Shown: one piece after another, positions 16,070-26,400 of the stretch
Position numbering within the stretch: the stretch's first letter is position 1
How the letters are laid out: the number at the start of each line of letters is the position of its first letter
Source of the DNA: CAYPHY01 sp964410625
Lineage (GTDB): Bacteria; Chloroflexota; Anaerolineae; Promineifilales; Promineifilaceae
Direction: 5' to 3'
Length of the DNA stretch: 64,000 bases
NCBI GenBank assembly: GCA_964410625.1
Contig: CAYPHY010000020.1
Coordinates: 1 to 64,000, forward strand
The notes under the pieces: generated by a model
The model's database searches: none
What the model was told of the DNA's origin: nothing
The model's input: only the letters and a program-made list of their open reading frames with translations
Program-made: the position numbers and the translations under genes

Positions 16070-16126
16070 GTTTGTAATTGTTCTGGCGAGCATAGCTCTT
16101 TGTGTTTTTAATCGGGCGAGAAGGGA

Positions 16127-18604
16127 ATGACGGCCGTTAACTCTAACCAGCAAACAAATACTCTGCAACAGAATCCAGGCGTGAAATGGTTCAAAACGCA
16201 CTGGAATCGGCTACTGAAGCATAGAAAACAACTTTTTGCTCTCTTTGCCGTTGCGGCTTTTATTGTTTTCTGTTTTATACTGGTTACAAGCGACTTCGTC
16301 ACCGGAGGCGGCTTTTTTCTTGGTGCTGTTTTTGTCCTAACTTATTTTTACTTGAAGTTAGAGCCGGATGAACGAGAGTGGTTAGCAGAGCAAGGACTCA
16401 TTTTTGTTGGGCTTTTGGTTAGCGGCATTCTTCTTGCCGGAGTTGTGTTTTGGTTGGTCATCAATATCTACTGGTGGCCGTCGACGCCAGCAGTGGAAAA
16501 TCGGCCGCTGGAGGCGGCCGTTCCCGGCGTAGCGCTGCTCTTCAGTTACAATCCCTATATTGCGGCCGATGGGCAACCCGCGAGTGTGGTGGTTAAAGGG
16601 CATAATGACACCATGGAACAGGTTGTACTGGAGATTGAGGTGCAAAGGCCCGATCATGTGCTGTTTGAAACAGCTCCGCTTACAACGACAACGACGTTGC
16701 CTTTGTTGCTGCGTATCCCTGCCGGTGGTGAAGTTCGTCGTTCATTCACCTTGTTGAATGAACGAACATTTACCGAGACACAGAAAAAAGACAATCTCAT
16801 GGTTTGTACCAGGCAAGCCGGAAGCGATGAGCCTTGTGAGCCTGACTCACTCGCCTCCAAGCTGCCTATTTTTATTGAGGGATCACAGGGCTGGCGTATC
16901 CGCACGTTTATCAATAGCGGGATTAGCGAATCGGGGCCATTGTTTTTCCTCGTTGCCGTCTTGGTGCCGGGGTTGGTCGCTTTCTTACAACAGTATCTCT
17001 ATCTTGATAAACGAGCTAAGGAAGCTCGGCGCGAAAAAGCAATTAAGTTTCAGCAGCAGGTCAGCCAGTTCCGTTATCGTCTGCTTGATAAAAGCTTGAC
17101 GGGAGCAGAGCAAACATTAGAGTGGCTACAGAATCAGGGACAGGGTGCGGATGAGAAGGAGTCCGTAGATATTGCTAAAAAGCTTATAAAAATAGCAAAG
17201 TCATCAACGGACAGCCATATGCTGGTCGCCGATGTGAAAGAGTGGCACGACGAGTGTGTCATAGCATATGTAATGGCAAAAGAGAAATTGAAAGCCCTTC
17301 CAAGAAGTGAGGAATGGAAAAAGGTTTTTAATTCATTGAATGAGGCACGCTACCATCTTCCGCTGCATGAGGCACAACCAAAAATATATAACCAGTTTAG
17401 GGAAGTGGAAGTAGAAAGTGAACCGACTTTGCCCATGCAGCTTCCTGACCAATTCGCCCCTATCGCTTCATCAACTCCTCAAGAAGCGAATATGTGGACA
17501 CCTTTTGCAAATGAACGAGCAGAAAATGAAACGGATGCCCTTTTTGCCAAAAAGGCTTTCTGGACGGAGTATCCACTTTTTGATGAGTTGCAGCAGACTG
17601 AAGGGAAATGTATTAAGGATTCCTTGATAATTTCTGGTCTTCCCGGAAGCGGCCGTACCGCGATGGCAATGGCCCTATCGTCGGCGCTATTCAGACCAAA
17701 CAATCCCGTTCTAGCTCTCTATTTCCTGGGCAAACATAGCTTACGTGAAATAGAGGCTATGTTTGCCCGACGCCTGCTGGATATTATTAAAGAGAATCCT
17801 ACTTACTTAAGTAATTTGGCAAGCATCCAGCGCAAGCTCCTTTGCCAACTACTGGCGGTCAATTTGGGCAGTGAAAACTCGCGAGTCACGCTTACTGAGG
17901 CGCGTGATAAAGTTAACGCAGCCGGTTGGAAGCAAGGTCTCGGCTCCGAGGAGCAAATATTATTGTGGCGCAGCATGGCCCGAACACAACTTGAGCTGCT
18001 TGATCGAACGTTAGAAGAGCTACCACACAATATCAGGTTGAATAGAACGGTGGCGGGCTGGCCTGAAGCCATAAGCGCCTGTGCCAGAGCGCTGGGTCTT
18101 GATGAAACCATATTAATACTGGATATTGGACAGAAAGAAGAGGATTTCGAATGGGTTAAGAATGAAATATGGCCAAACTTACGTCGTTGGCATTCCTTGG
18201 GGCTTCGGGTGCTAATTTTTTTAACGTCAGATTATGCCAGTCGGCTTGACGCTGGACACGGAATTGTTAGATACGAACAATTGGAGTGGAAAAGAGATGA
18301 AATCAAACAGTTTGCTGAATGGCGTTATCGAACGCTCCTGCCTTCCCAGCTTGGAATAACAACGCCAGCAAGCCACTTTACAGATCAACTTACTTATAAT
18401 GATTTAGTAATCCTTAGTGAAGATCCATTGAATAGAGAGCGCAGAAAAGAGTCTGACCCTCCGGTACTCGACCCACGCCGATTTATGGAGCTATGGCGTT
18501 GTGTGTTCACGGTTCCGGATAGTGATCCAAGCCACGCAGAAAGTGATCGCGGTATAAAACTTAGCCGTGAGGAATTTGATAAGCGGATCCAACGATGTCT
18601 GTAA
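16127..18604 (+). CDS. Membrane-anchored P-loop ATPase, unknown family
   Basis: An 825-residue protein that I cannot place in a named family. Three hydrophobic segments lie near 35-53, 57-76 and 88-113, and a fourth near 272-294. The loop between the third and fourth (about 115-270) is predicted to be extracytoplasmic and beta-rich. A charged, coiled-coil-like linker follows, then an ATPase domain with Walker A GLPGSGRT at 504-511 and a Walker B-like ETILILDIG near 660. Arg replaces the usual Lys of GKT/GKS in Walker A, which is unusual. It overlaps the next ATPase gene at TAATG, so the two are translationally coupled. A signalling or conflict role is inferred from the neighbourhood. Confidence 0.75.
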   Translation: MTAVNSNQQTNTLQQNPGVKWFKTHWNRLLKHRKQLFALFAVAAFIVFCFILVTSDFVTGGGFFLGAVFVLTYFYLKLEPDEREWLAEQGLIFVGLLVSGILLAGVVFWLVINIYWWPSTPAVENRPLEAAVPGVALLFSYNPYIAADGQPASVVVKGHNDTMEQVVLEIEVQRPDHVLFETAPLTTTTTLPLLLRIPAGGEVRRSFTLLNERTFTETQKKDNLMVCTRQAGSDEPCEPDSLASKLPIFIEGSQGWRIRTFINSGISESGPLFFLVAVLVPGLVAFLQQYLYLDKRAKEARREKAIKFQQQVSQFRYRLLDKSLTGAEQTLEWLQNQGQGADEKESVDIAKKLIKIAKSSTDSHMLVADVKEWHDECVIAYVMAKEKLKALPRSEEWKKVFNSLNEARYHLPLHEAQPKIYNQFREVEVESEPTLPMQLPDQFAPIASSTPQEANMWTPFANERAENETDALFAKKAFWTEYPLFDELQQTEGKCIKDSLIISGLPGSGRTAMAMALSSALFRPNNPVLALYFLGKHSLREIEAMFARRLLDIIKENPTYLSNLASIQRKLLCQLLAVNLGSENSRVTLTEARDKVNAAGWKQGLGSEEQILLWRSMARTQLELLDRTLEELPHNIRLNRTVAGWPEAISACARALGLDETILILDIGQKEEDFEWVKNEIWPNLRRWHSLGLRVLIFLTSDYASRLDAGHGIVRYEQLEWKRDEIKQFAEWRYRTLLPSQLGITTPASHFTDQLTYNDLVILSEDPLNRERRKESDPPVLDPRRFMELWRCVFTVPDSDPSHAESDRGIKLSREEFDKRIQRCL

Positions 18605-19929
18605 TGTATGAAGCCTGGCCTTTTCGGCCGCTGGAACAACGTTCACTGGAAGAGACGGCCCAGTGGTGGGAACATTGCTATGTGCCGAGTTCGGCCGATC
18701 GCCTCCTGCCCGGTCATCCCAACTGGTGCATCATTACCGGCGGGCCGGGCAGCGGCAAGTCGGTAGCGCTGGCAGCGTTGGCCGAACGAGAGAAAGCGGA
18801 GTCATTTGTAATCCCTTATCCCCCGGAGCGTTGGCCCGGCGCGACCGGCGCGTTGTTACGCAACGACCCCACACATCTGGGGCAGATGATGGCCACGGCC
18901 TCCAGAGAGATACGCGACTATTTTGATAAAAACCCGGTACAACTGGCAAGTCTGACCGCCTTACAACGGGAGTTTGTCCGTTGGTTGATGGAACGAGTCG
19001 GCCGCAAGCGGGCTTATTATCGCTGGTTAGAGGGGTTGCCGGAGGAACTATCCGAGCCGTTTCAATCCACACCGGAGGTGGATGACCTCTATCCCACAAC
19101 GAGTGATCCGGCCGATATACAGGGACAAATCGAAGAGCTTGTCCAGTTGGTGCGAGCCTTTGGCTTCCAGCGCGTCGTTTATCTGGTTGATTTTTCTATG
19201 CAAAAGGATTCGCAACAGGCGGAAAAGCTGGCCGATTTGTTTGGATGGCTTGATTTAACTTACCATCCTGGCTTTGCCCTGGTAGCGGCCGTTCCGCTTG
19301 ATATCGTTCGCGAAGGAAATGTGATCGAACAGGCCAGAGGTCGCGTCAGTGTCATCTCCCTCGATTGGACGGCCGCTGAATGCCGTACCCTGGCTGAACG
19401 CCATATTCAATTAGCGATGACTGATGAAGAAGATATCCACTCTCTAACAACCTATGCGGTTCCAGAATTGCTGAATGAAATGGATAAAACGATTCAAGAG
19501 GAGTTTGACAGTCCGTCTCCGGCGGGTTGGGTGTCTCTGGCAGAGACACTGCTGTTCTTAACCCATCAACCGGCAAATGCGTTGGCGCGGCCTTTAACGC
19601 TTGAGCAAGCAGACATCCTCAAACAAGCTTACTTCCAGCGCCATATGCTGCTACGTATAGACGACCAACATCACGGCGTATGGCGCGGTCCTCGTTTTAT
19701 TGCCGTCGATGAACAGCCTATGCACTTTTTACGATTACTGCATCGCCGTGCTGGCAAACCGATTAACTGGGATGACCAGGATTTGCAGTTTGTTGCCGGT
19801 AGTCCAGCCAATGTCCATTCGATTGCCTCACGCCTTCGTGCAACCATTGAACCAGCACCCAAGCAGTGGGTATATGTGCTAAACAGCCGGGGAGCAGGAG
19901 GCTATTGGCTAGAAAATGCGGTACGTTAA
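18595..19929 (+). CDS. P-loop ATPase with C-terminal OmpR-like winged helix
   Basis: A 444-residue protein. Walker A is GGPGSGKS at 49-56 and a Walker B-like strand RVVYLVDF lies near 193-199. The last 75 residues (about 368-444), with FLRLLHRRAGKPINWDDQDL..., VHSIASRLRATIEP and VYVLNSRGAGGYWLENA, follow the pattern of the OmpR/PhoB winged helix (LR..IEP then VRG.GY.L). This suggests a DNA-binding ATPase. An alternative start at 18604 would give a one-base TAATG overlap with the upstream gene. Residues around GQIEELVQLVRAFGFQRVVYLVDF fit a STAND- or Orc-like core. Function is unknown; the wHTH call is by pattern only. Confidence 0.75.
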   Translation: MSVMYEAWPFRPLEQRSLEETAQWWEHCYVPSSADRLLPGHPNWCIITGGPGSGKSVALAALAEREKAESFVIPYPPERWPGATGALLRNDPTHLGQMMATASREIRDYFDKNPVQLASLTALQREFVRWLMERVGRKRAYYRWLEGLPEELSEPFQSTPEVDDLYPTTSDPADIQGQIEELVQLVRAFGFQRVVYLVDFSMQKDSQQAEKLADLFGWLDLTYHPGFALVAAVPLDIVREGNVIEQARGRVSVISLDWTAAECRTLAERHIQLAMTDEEDIHSLTTYAVPELLNEMDKTIQEEFDSPSPAGWVSLAETLLFLTHQPANALARPLTLEQADILKQAYFQRHMLLRIDDQHHGVWRGPRFIAVDEQPMHFLRLLHRRAGKPINWDDQDLQFVAGSPANVHSIASRLRATIEPAPKQWVYVLNSRGAGGYWLENAVR

Positions 19930-20171
19930 TTATCATCTTGACAGGTTCATGACAGATTCGCGTAAGGTAAGAGGTTTATACCGACTTAATATCAACAGTT
20001 TGTTGTCTACTATCTGCGGTCTGGACGTAAAAAAAACCTTTGTTTACATGATATTATAGAGATTAGTAACTGGCTTTACCTTGTCGTCAGAGCCAGACAA
20101 AAATAATGAAAAATAGATAATGGTTAGGAAATTATGGTTTGTTTGACTGGTGGCTTTCTAAAAAGGGATGC

Positions 20172-20205
20172 TGGACGGAAATAAGCTTTCCGTCCATTTT
20201 TAGCT
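20172..20205 (+). terminator. Rho-independent terminator
   Basis: TGGACGGAAA (20172-20181), a 5-nt loop and TTTCCGTCCA (20187-20196) form a perfect 10-bp stem followed by TTTTT. It lies about 240 bp after the ATPase stop. Confidence 0.9.
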
Positions 20206-20270
20206 TTTGTACCAGTGATGAAGCAATTACAAATCAGTAAGCCTCTTCCTGGTAATTAAAAATTGAAGGA

Positions 20271-20327
20271 AAACAGCGGATTCGGAAGCCAACTGCAAGA
20301 CATTGGCTTTTCCATCCGCTGTTTTTA
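20271..20327 (+). terminator. Second rho-independent terminator-like hairpin
   Basis: Two 22-nt arms (20271-20292 and 20303-20324) pair except for a 4-nt internal mismatch, around a 10-nt loop. The outer stem is AAACAGCGGA with TCCGCTGTTT, and TTTTTAT follows. With the hairpin at 20172 it makes a tandem pair. Confidence 0.7.
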
Positions 20328-20500
20328 TGGATGGCGAGATTATTTCGCGGCGACTAGGATCAGGAGGGCGCTCGAATGTCTCTTCAAGCATTAACAGTTG
20401 GATTCATGAAAAAGGTCGCGTATCTTTGTTTCATATCCTCCGCTGACACAATGCCTGCTCGAGCTTGCTCCTCAAGCCATTCTAATCATGCGGAGGCAAT

Positions 20501-21886
20501 ATGCTTGGCACTCTTGTTAGAAAGACGGGATTTACTAAAACCCGTCCATTAAGTCAAAAAAACACCGAAAAGCTCACAGAAGTTTCTCAAAACTCACGCG
20601 CAGACTACCTGACCTCTATTGGTTTGGCGTTCGATCCTTTTGCATTCCGGACAGCCGAACAAGAGGCTCGATTTTATAAGCCATTTAAGCTTACCATCGG
20701 CGCAGAGCATAAAAGCGATAAGTCTGAAGAAGTTTTTACGCCTCTAGCTTACTTTGTATCTCCAGAATATAACAGTAAAGCAAACAGTGATTTGCTTACA
20801 GAATTACACAGGGTCAATCCGTCTTTTATGTTTGGGGGGCCTGGTACAGGCAAGACATTGCTTCGATTGGCGCTAGAGGCTGTCTGCCGCCGCCAACATG
20901 ACCAAACATTAGTCGTTACCTTTTCCCAGTTAAGCAATTTACGGCCCCCTAGCGGCCGTCACCCAGAAATACAAACACCCAATAAGTATTGGGAATCACT
21001 AGCCCGTGATTTGGTAACTGATCTCCTGATCCAGGTTATTGAACGCTATGACTTTTATAATGGTCTACCAGATGACAGCCAGACTAGGGAACTGGCGGAC
21101 CTGCTTCATCTTAGCGGCCGTCACCTCTGGCGGTTCGTGGACAGGTTATTGGAATTAAAGGAAACACCAAATGGCCGCTATGGTCTGGGAGAGTATTGGG
21201 GAGTTGTCAATCGCTACCCGGTTCACTACGTAGGTTGGTCACCACGCCTGGCTGAATGGCTCGTTCAATTAAAAAACCAGGAAAAAGTAAGGCGCATCAA
21301 CCAACATGGGCAAGCGGCTTTTCGCCGGGGTGTTGACACGGCCGCTGTTTGGGGTTTTGACCATATTCTTGTACTTGTAGACGATATTCGCCCTTTATCA
21401 TGGCAGATAGACAGAGCGAAAAGCTTGATCAATCCGCTTCTTCACTCGGCTGCTCGTTGGCACAAGGAAGGTGTTACCTTTAAGTTTTTTTTGGGCAATG
21501 ATTTACGATCCCATGTTGAAGCGTGGGCCGCACAGCCAGAAAACAAAGCACTGCAACCCTGGTTGGTCCAGCTAACCTGGTCAGACTCAAAACTGCGTGA
21601 ACTGCTACGGGCGCGATTTCGCGCGGCCGGTTCACTACGTGTCGGATTCGGCGATCTCGTGGAGCCAGCGCTGGGCGAAAAGATTGACGATATGCTGATT
21701 AGTCGGGCGAAAGGTTCGCCACGTCATCTATTAAAGATGATTGATGATCTGATTAAAGCCTACCTGGACAGTCCTTCTGAAGAAGAAACGATTACCCTTG
21801 ACGATTGGCAGCGGTCTAATGAGACTGTTAAAATTTATACACCAGTGCCTGACTTCCAATCAGGTAATGTGCCAAGCCCAGTATGA
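20501..21886 (+). CDS. P-loop ATPase, unknown family
   Basis: A 461-residue soluble ATPase. Walker A is GGPGTGKT at 112-119 and Walker B is HILVLVDDI near 290. The segment YLTSIGLAFDPFAFRTAEQEARF before the P-loop resembles the lead-in seen in other uncharacterised bacterial AAA/STAND ATPases. A late RAKGSPRHLLKMIDDLI fits the sensor-2/winged region of Orc/STAND-type ATPases (GNPR-like). GGAG lies 5 nt upstream of the ATG. Its stop codon lies in the loop of a terminator. No catalytic effector domain is seen, so it may act as a regulator or assembly factor with the neighbouring ATPases. Confidence 0.75.
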   Translation: MLGTLVRKTGFTKTRPLSQKNTEKLTEVSQNSRADYLTSIGLAFDPFAFRTAEQEARFYKPFKLTIGAEHKSDKSEEVFTPLAYFVSPEYNSKANSDLLTELHRVNPSFMFGGPGTGKTLLRLALEAVCRRQHDQTLVVTFSQLSNLRPPSGRHPEIQTPNKYWESLARDLVTDLLIQVIERYDFYNGLPDDSQTRELADLLHLSGRHLWRFVDRLLELKETPNGRYGLGEYWGVVNRYPVHYVGWSPRLAEWLVQLKNQEKVRRINQHGQAAFRRGVDTAAVWGFDHILVLVDDIRPLSWQIDRAKSLINPLLHSAARWHKEGVTFKFFLGNDLRSHVEAWAAQPENKALQPWLVQLTWSDSKLRELLRARFRAAGSLRVGFGDLVEPALGEKIDDMLISRAKGSPRHLLKMIDDLIKAYLDSPSEEETITLDDWQRSNETVKIYTPVPDFQSGNVPSPV

Positions 21887-21899
21887 GTGGGTTTTTTTT
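21874..21899 (+). terminator. Terminator overlapping the stop codon
   Basis: AAGCCCA (21874-21880) pairs with TGGGTTT (21888-21894) and a run of eight or more T follows. The TGA stop (21884-21886) is in the loop, so translation to the end should affect the fold. Confidence 0.8.
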
Positions 21900-22069
21900 G
21901 CATGATTCCTGCAAGTAGGGTTCTTTCTTTAATGCTCTTATTTGTGGGGTCGTTTATCTCTGGCGTTATTCGTCACTGAAAATCGTATCCGGTCAATCAA
22001 GGATAACCTTATCCTGTTGTTTTGGGTTGCTTGTTGGGCATATCAATCAAAGAAAGCGCTTAGAAAATG

Positions 22070-22097
22070 TTGAGACAACCAAAAGTTATGGTATACT
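22070..22097 (+). promoter_or_regulatory. Sigma70-like promoter
   Basis: TTGAGA (22070-22075) and TATACT (22092-22097) are 16 bp apart, about 140 bp before the chosen start at 22238. Confidence 0.6.
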
Positions 22098-22237
22098 GTG
22101 GCAAAGTTGTGCGGGAGGGTTCCATCTTTTCCCGTCCAGTTGCTATTCTGTTTGTGGTCGCAATTGTCATAGGTACCGTTAAGTCGCGCGATGATGTGTC
22201 TGTTTGTTCCAGCAGTGCAAAACGCAGGAGGGTTACT

Positions 22238-23446
22238 ATGCCGTCTCAGTCTTCCCCCCTTGGTGGATTTTTTCATGGCTTGTTCGTCGGCCGATATGCA
22301 GAGTTAGAGGATTTTACCGAGTGGCTTAAACATGTCAGCGGTAAACAGCTCCTACTCCTGACCGGCCCGGTGGGAAGTGGTAAATCATGGCTGTTAACCC
22401 GCTTATATCTTTCATTGCATGATGTACAATTTGTCTTGTGGCTTGATTTGACCCCCGGTGCCGTCCACCCAAGCACTCAAATGTCAATTATTGACTTGGG
22501 AGTGCCAGAGAAAAGGCAACAATGGTTTGTGGACATGGTTGCTGAAGCCGAACGGGTTGTGGCGGAACATATCATTGATTATGACCATACGGTGTCGTTT
22601 GTAATGATGCTGAATGGATTTCTAACCAAATTAGTCAAGCAACTTCCTCTTCGTGGCATAACGGCCGCTCCCTTACTGATTGTAGATGGCTTTGAAGACC
22701 TCAAGACTGATTTGCGCGATTTTGTGGAGGATCAATTGGTGGATGGCTTCTTACACCACAAGCAAATACGTGTTCTTGTTGCCAGCCGTTATGAAGATCC
22801 ATTCGTTCACCCGTATTTGCGCATGTCTACGCAAGTGATGTCGCTCGCAGGTCTTAGTGAGATAGACATTCAGCGGCAAATCCAACAACTTGCCAGCGTG
22901 GTCAATCGCCTCATTCATCTCCTCATCGCTTCCCAGAATTCCACTTCGCTGAGCGATGCCGAACAGAAAGAAAGAGAGGCGTTAAGCCAACTTCTATTCA
23001 ACGGATTGCCCTCTTCTATAGGAGTTGATTCTATCTCCAGGCTGACGGATACGGACGTGCAGAGAGCAATTGACACCATCCAGCCCTATTTAACGGGTAT
23101 TCCTTTTACCAATGTCTTGCTCTTCATCCGCGCCGCTTTAGCGGCGGGGCAGGTTCAAGCACAGGATTTGTGGGACTGTGTTGCTGCTTGTTGCATCCGA
23201 GCCGGACTTGGGGAGCAAGAAACCAAATTCCTGTTTGATTTGGCAAACAAGCTACCTGAGAGTTGGACTCAATTTCAGTTAAAGGAGGCTGGCTTCCGGC
23301 TAATGGATGATGAACGCCTGGTAAATCTCTATCAAGCCGGTATTATTTACGTACAAAACGAAACCTTTCGATACGCCATAACGCCACATCTGTATCAGCT
23401 CATCAAACACTATTATAACTTGCGCGACGGAATGACTCACCAATAG
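22238..23446 (+). CDS. P-loop ATPase (STAND-like), unknown family
   Basis: A 402-residue ATPase. Walker A is GPVGSGKS at 43-50, and a Walker B-like APLLIVDGFEDL lies near 146-156. LFVGRYAELEDFTEWL before the P-loop matches the VGR-E-L lead-in of STAND NTPases. ATG 22238 is chosen because GGAGG lies 5 nt upstream; the frame is open for 57 more codons upstream, but those residues cross a predicted promoter and look non-coding. The C-terminal third, ending FRYAITPHLYQLIKHYYNLRD, resembles the winged-helix ending of many STAND proteins. The stop is 11 bp from the next gene, which has its own AGGAGGA, so these form an operon. Confidence 0.75.
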   Translation: MPSQSSPLGGFFHGLFVGRYAELEDFTEWLKHVSGKQLLLLTGPVGSGKSWLLTRLYLSLHDVQFVLWLDLTPGAVHPSTQMSIIDLGVPEKRQQWFVDMVAEAERVVAEHIIDYDHTVSFVMMLNGFLTKLVKQLPLRGITAAPLLIVDGFEDLKTDLRDFVEDQLVDGFLHHKQIRVLVASRYEDPFVHPYLRMSTQVMSLAGLSEIDIQRQIQQLASVVNRLIHLLIASQNSTSLSDAEQKEREALSQLLFNGLPSSIGVDSISRLTDTDVQRAIDTIQPYLTGIPFTNVLLFIRAALAAGQVQAQDLWDCVAACCIRAGLGEQETKFLFDLANKLPESWTQFQLKEAGFRLMDDERLVNLYQAGIIYVQNETFRYAITPHLYQLIKHYYNLRDGMTHQ

Positions 23447-23457
23447 AGGAGGATTAG

Positions 23458-26400
23458 ATGGCTATAGGATTACCACAACCGCTTAGCGCGGCCAGGAAGA
23501 CGGGGCAGATGGTCGGCCGCGAGAAGGTGTTGGCAGATATCTATAAAGCTATTTATGCCCCTGGTCAAGCGTTGCGTGTTGTCTTTGTTCGTGCCGAGGG
23601 GGGGTATGGCAAGACAAGGTTACTAGAAGAGGTGTTGTGGCGTGCTGGACACCCGCGTTGGCGTGCCAAGCGGCCAATGACCGATAGAGAGCAGCTAGAA
23701 GGCTTAGATTGGTCTGCACCGGATAAGGTTGCTATTTCTGATCTAATTGATCTGATTGACACAACTCTGCAGGAGCGCGATCGCTTTGTCCGCGAATTAC
23801 ACGATAGCTTTCACTGGTCAGAGCCAATTGATCCCAGTGTGTGGCGACCAATAGATACGGCCAGTTATAATGCCGGGTATGATAAACTAAGACGATTGCG
23901 TGTTCTGGGAGCACCCTTGAAGCAGGTCCGTGAGGCAGCTGACGCTGCTACAGACGCCTTTTTAGACGATCTCATGCGTGAAACAAATGCCCGCCGTGTG
24001 GTGTTGGCGCTGGATACCGTTGAGCAACTTAGCTATATCACATCGAACTGGTTGATGGACAGACAGTTGCTGAAGCCAGAAGATCTCTCCGGTCGCACAC
24101 ATCAATGGCTAGAGAATGTTCTGCTTAATGGATATGAGGGTCAACCCTTGCAAAATGTAACCTTGCTGCTCTTTGGCCGGGGCGAGGAAGGCCAATCTTT
24201 CTTTGAAAGCATCGAAGCGGCTGTTACGGCCGGACGGAAGAAACGCTACCAGTATGACTCGGTTCTTAATCATTCGCTGATCAGCTTTAATGAACAGGAA
24301 ACACAACAATATTTTGCACATCTGGCGGCCGATTGGAAAAAACGGGGAATGATCGAAACCCTGCCCGACAACGATCCTGCTCAACTGGGCGCTGATTGGA
24401 TTTCCGAGCACTTCGATTATATTGCCCAGGCGAAACAACAAACACCCTTTCAGGACACCTATCGAGTGTTACATTTATTAACGGGGGGTGTTCCGGTGCG
24501 GTTGGCGCTTTACGCCCAATTGATCGTCGAGGGGCGGCGGGTGCCGGAACCACTTAGCTGGAATTATGAAGAGGCACAACAAGCGGTTAGGGAACAAGGC
24601 CGGGAAACCATTCAATGGCAGATCGAAGATCAATTCATCTGGCTCCTCTTCCAGCAGCAAAGTGATTTACGAGGGCAAATTTTGCTGATCCTGGCCCGCA
24701 CTCCACGCGGGCTTAATGCAGAACAGCTATGCTTTATTCTCTATGCGGATCCAAATGCAAAGCCGGAATCCTGGGAACCAGACCCGCAGCGGCTCGGCAA
24801 GATCACCAAGACATTAGAGGAAATGGTGGATCTCTATTTAGTTAAACGCCGGGCATCGTGGTCCCATTTGGCGAAGTTACGCGGGAATGGAAAAGAGCGA
24901 GACAAGAGTATTGGACTTCGCCTGGGGTTACAAGATGAGATTTATCGCATCTACGCTGAACATATGGCCCCTTTCCAACCACCGGTAACGGCTATGGTGC
25001 AGAGGATAGAAGAATACCTGAAGGCATCCGAGGATGATTTTGCTTCACGTTTTCAAGGCGAACAAAAGGAGCGGAAGGAACTTTACTCACAACTACAGAA
25101 ATGGGCTACCGCTCAATTAGCCGACCTGCGGCATCTGAAGCAGCAAGAGTTAAAGAAGGATGAAGCACAATTTGAAGCACAATTGCGGGCAAACGACCCG
25201 CGTACTTTTTCCTTCCACGAGCTAAAGGATGCGGAAATCGAGCGGCGCGATCAACTTCAGGTGGCGATCAATAACTTTCAAATCGAAGAGATGATCTATG
25301 CTTTGGTGCGCCGCCCCGACTACAATTTTAATCGTGATTACACAGATGTAGGGTATTCAAAGTATCTAGCAAACGAAGAAGGCTCTGACTTCGCTTCTCA
25401 AGTAGCGGCGTGGCAAATCATAAATGACAGGTATGGAGTATACTTAAAATTTGCCGAGTTTCGCGAGCGGCCCGACGCGGACAAGCGTACTGCGGTAGAG
25501 GTGCTGCGACAGGCATTGGTCCAGGAGGATGTCAGCCGTTGGTTAAAACGCTTCGTGATTTGGGGCGACTATAGACGCGCTCCAGAATTTGCCGAAGGCG
25601 TCGAAGGAGAAATAGGCCGTTTACCGGCCGACAGCGAAACAGACCAGCGAACGCGTTACACCTGGAACCATCCCCTGTCTAAGGGAGAGCTAACGCTCTG
25701 GACAGCCTATGCACAGATCATGACGGCCCAGGACATTCGGCGGGTAAATGACTCCGTAAGAGAAACACTGGCGCAATTAGAGCAGTTGTATAATGCTACT
25801 GTGAAAGAGCAGGTCTTTGTGCAAGATGGCATACCTATACTGGGGTTTAAGGGTGTCCCTGATGAAGGGATAGCAGAACACCCAGCTCGCAACCGCATAC
25901 GGCGCCTTTTGTCGTATGGGTACAATATTCTAGGCTACGGGAATGTTTCGATCGGTCGCTTTCACGACGCCATCACCTATTATGGGCAGGCACTCCATTA
26001 TTTACGTGGTGACAAAGGAGCCGACGCTCACCGAGCAACCGTGTTAAACAATCTTTCTCGCGCTCTCTCTGAATTAGGCGAGGATAGTACGGCCGTTTGC
26101 CTGGATGGTCTGAGACTTCGTTTTCAAGAAGCAACCGAAATCCCTATCGCCCTATCCTATAATACACTGGCGCTGATCTATGATCGCCTACGTGAGCCGA
26201 CAAGAGCGTGGGACGATGCAGCGAAAGCGGTGGCCTATTTTCGTCGCGCCGAGGATTGGCGTGGTTTGGGCCTGGCTCTGCTTCAACTTGCCGGGGCGAT
26301 GCGCCATCTCGCCGGACAGGCACGCAGCGGAGAAACAGCCATTGAGCAGCCGGGTCGTCTCTGCGATACATCTGAAGGACTGTTGCGCCAGGCCCTTGAC

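Larger units (their letters stand above)
19930..20500. other. 571-bp non-coding gap between ATPase genes
   Basis: Apart from the two terminators no convincing ORF is present. CTGGCT (20070-20075) pairs with AGCCAG (20091-20096) upstream of the first terminator, and an AT-rich ATATTATAG lies just before it. A short transcript from about 20065 to 20205 is possible but not shown. Confidence 0.4.

Noticed and set aside
22067..22237. 57-residue N-terminal extension of the ATPase at 22238
   Set aside because: The extension crosses a predicted promoter and a strong GGAGG site sits before the later ATG.
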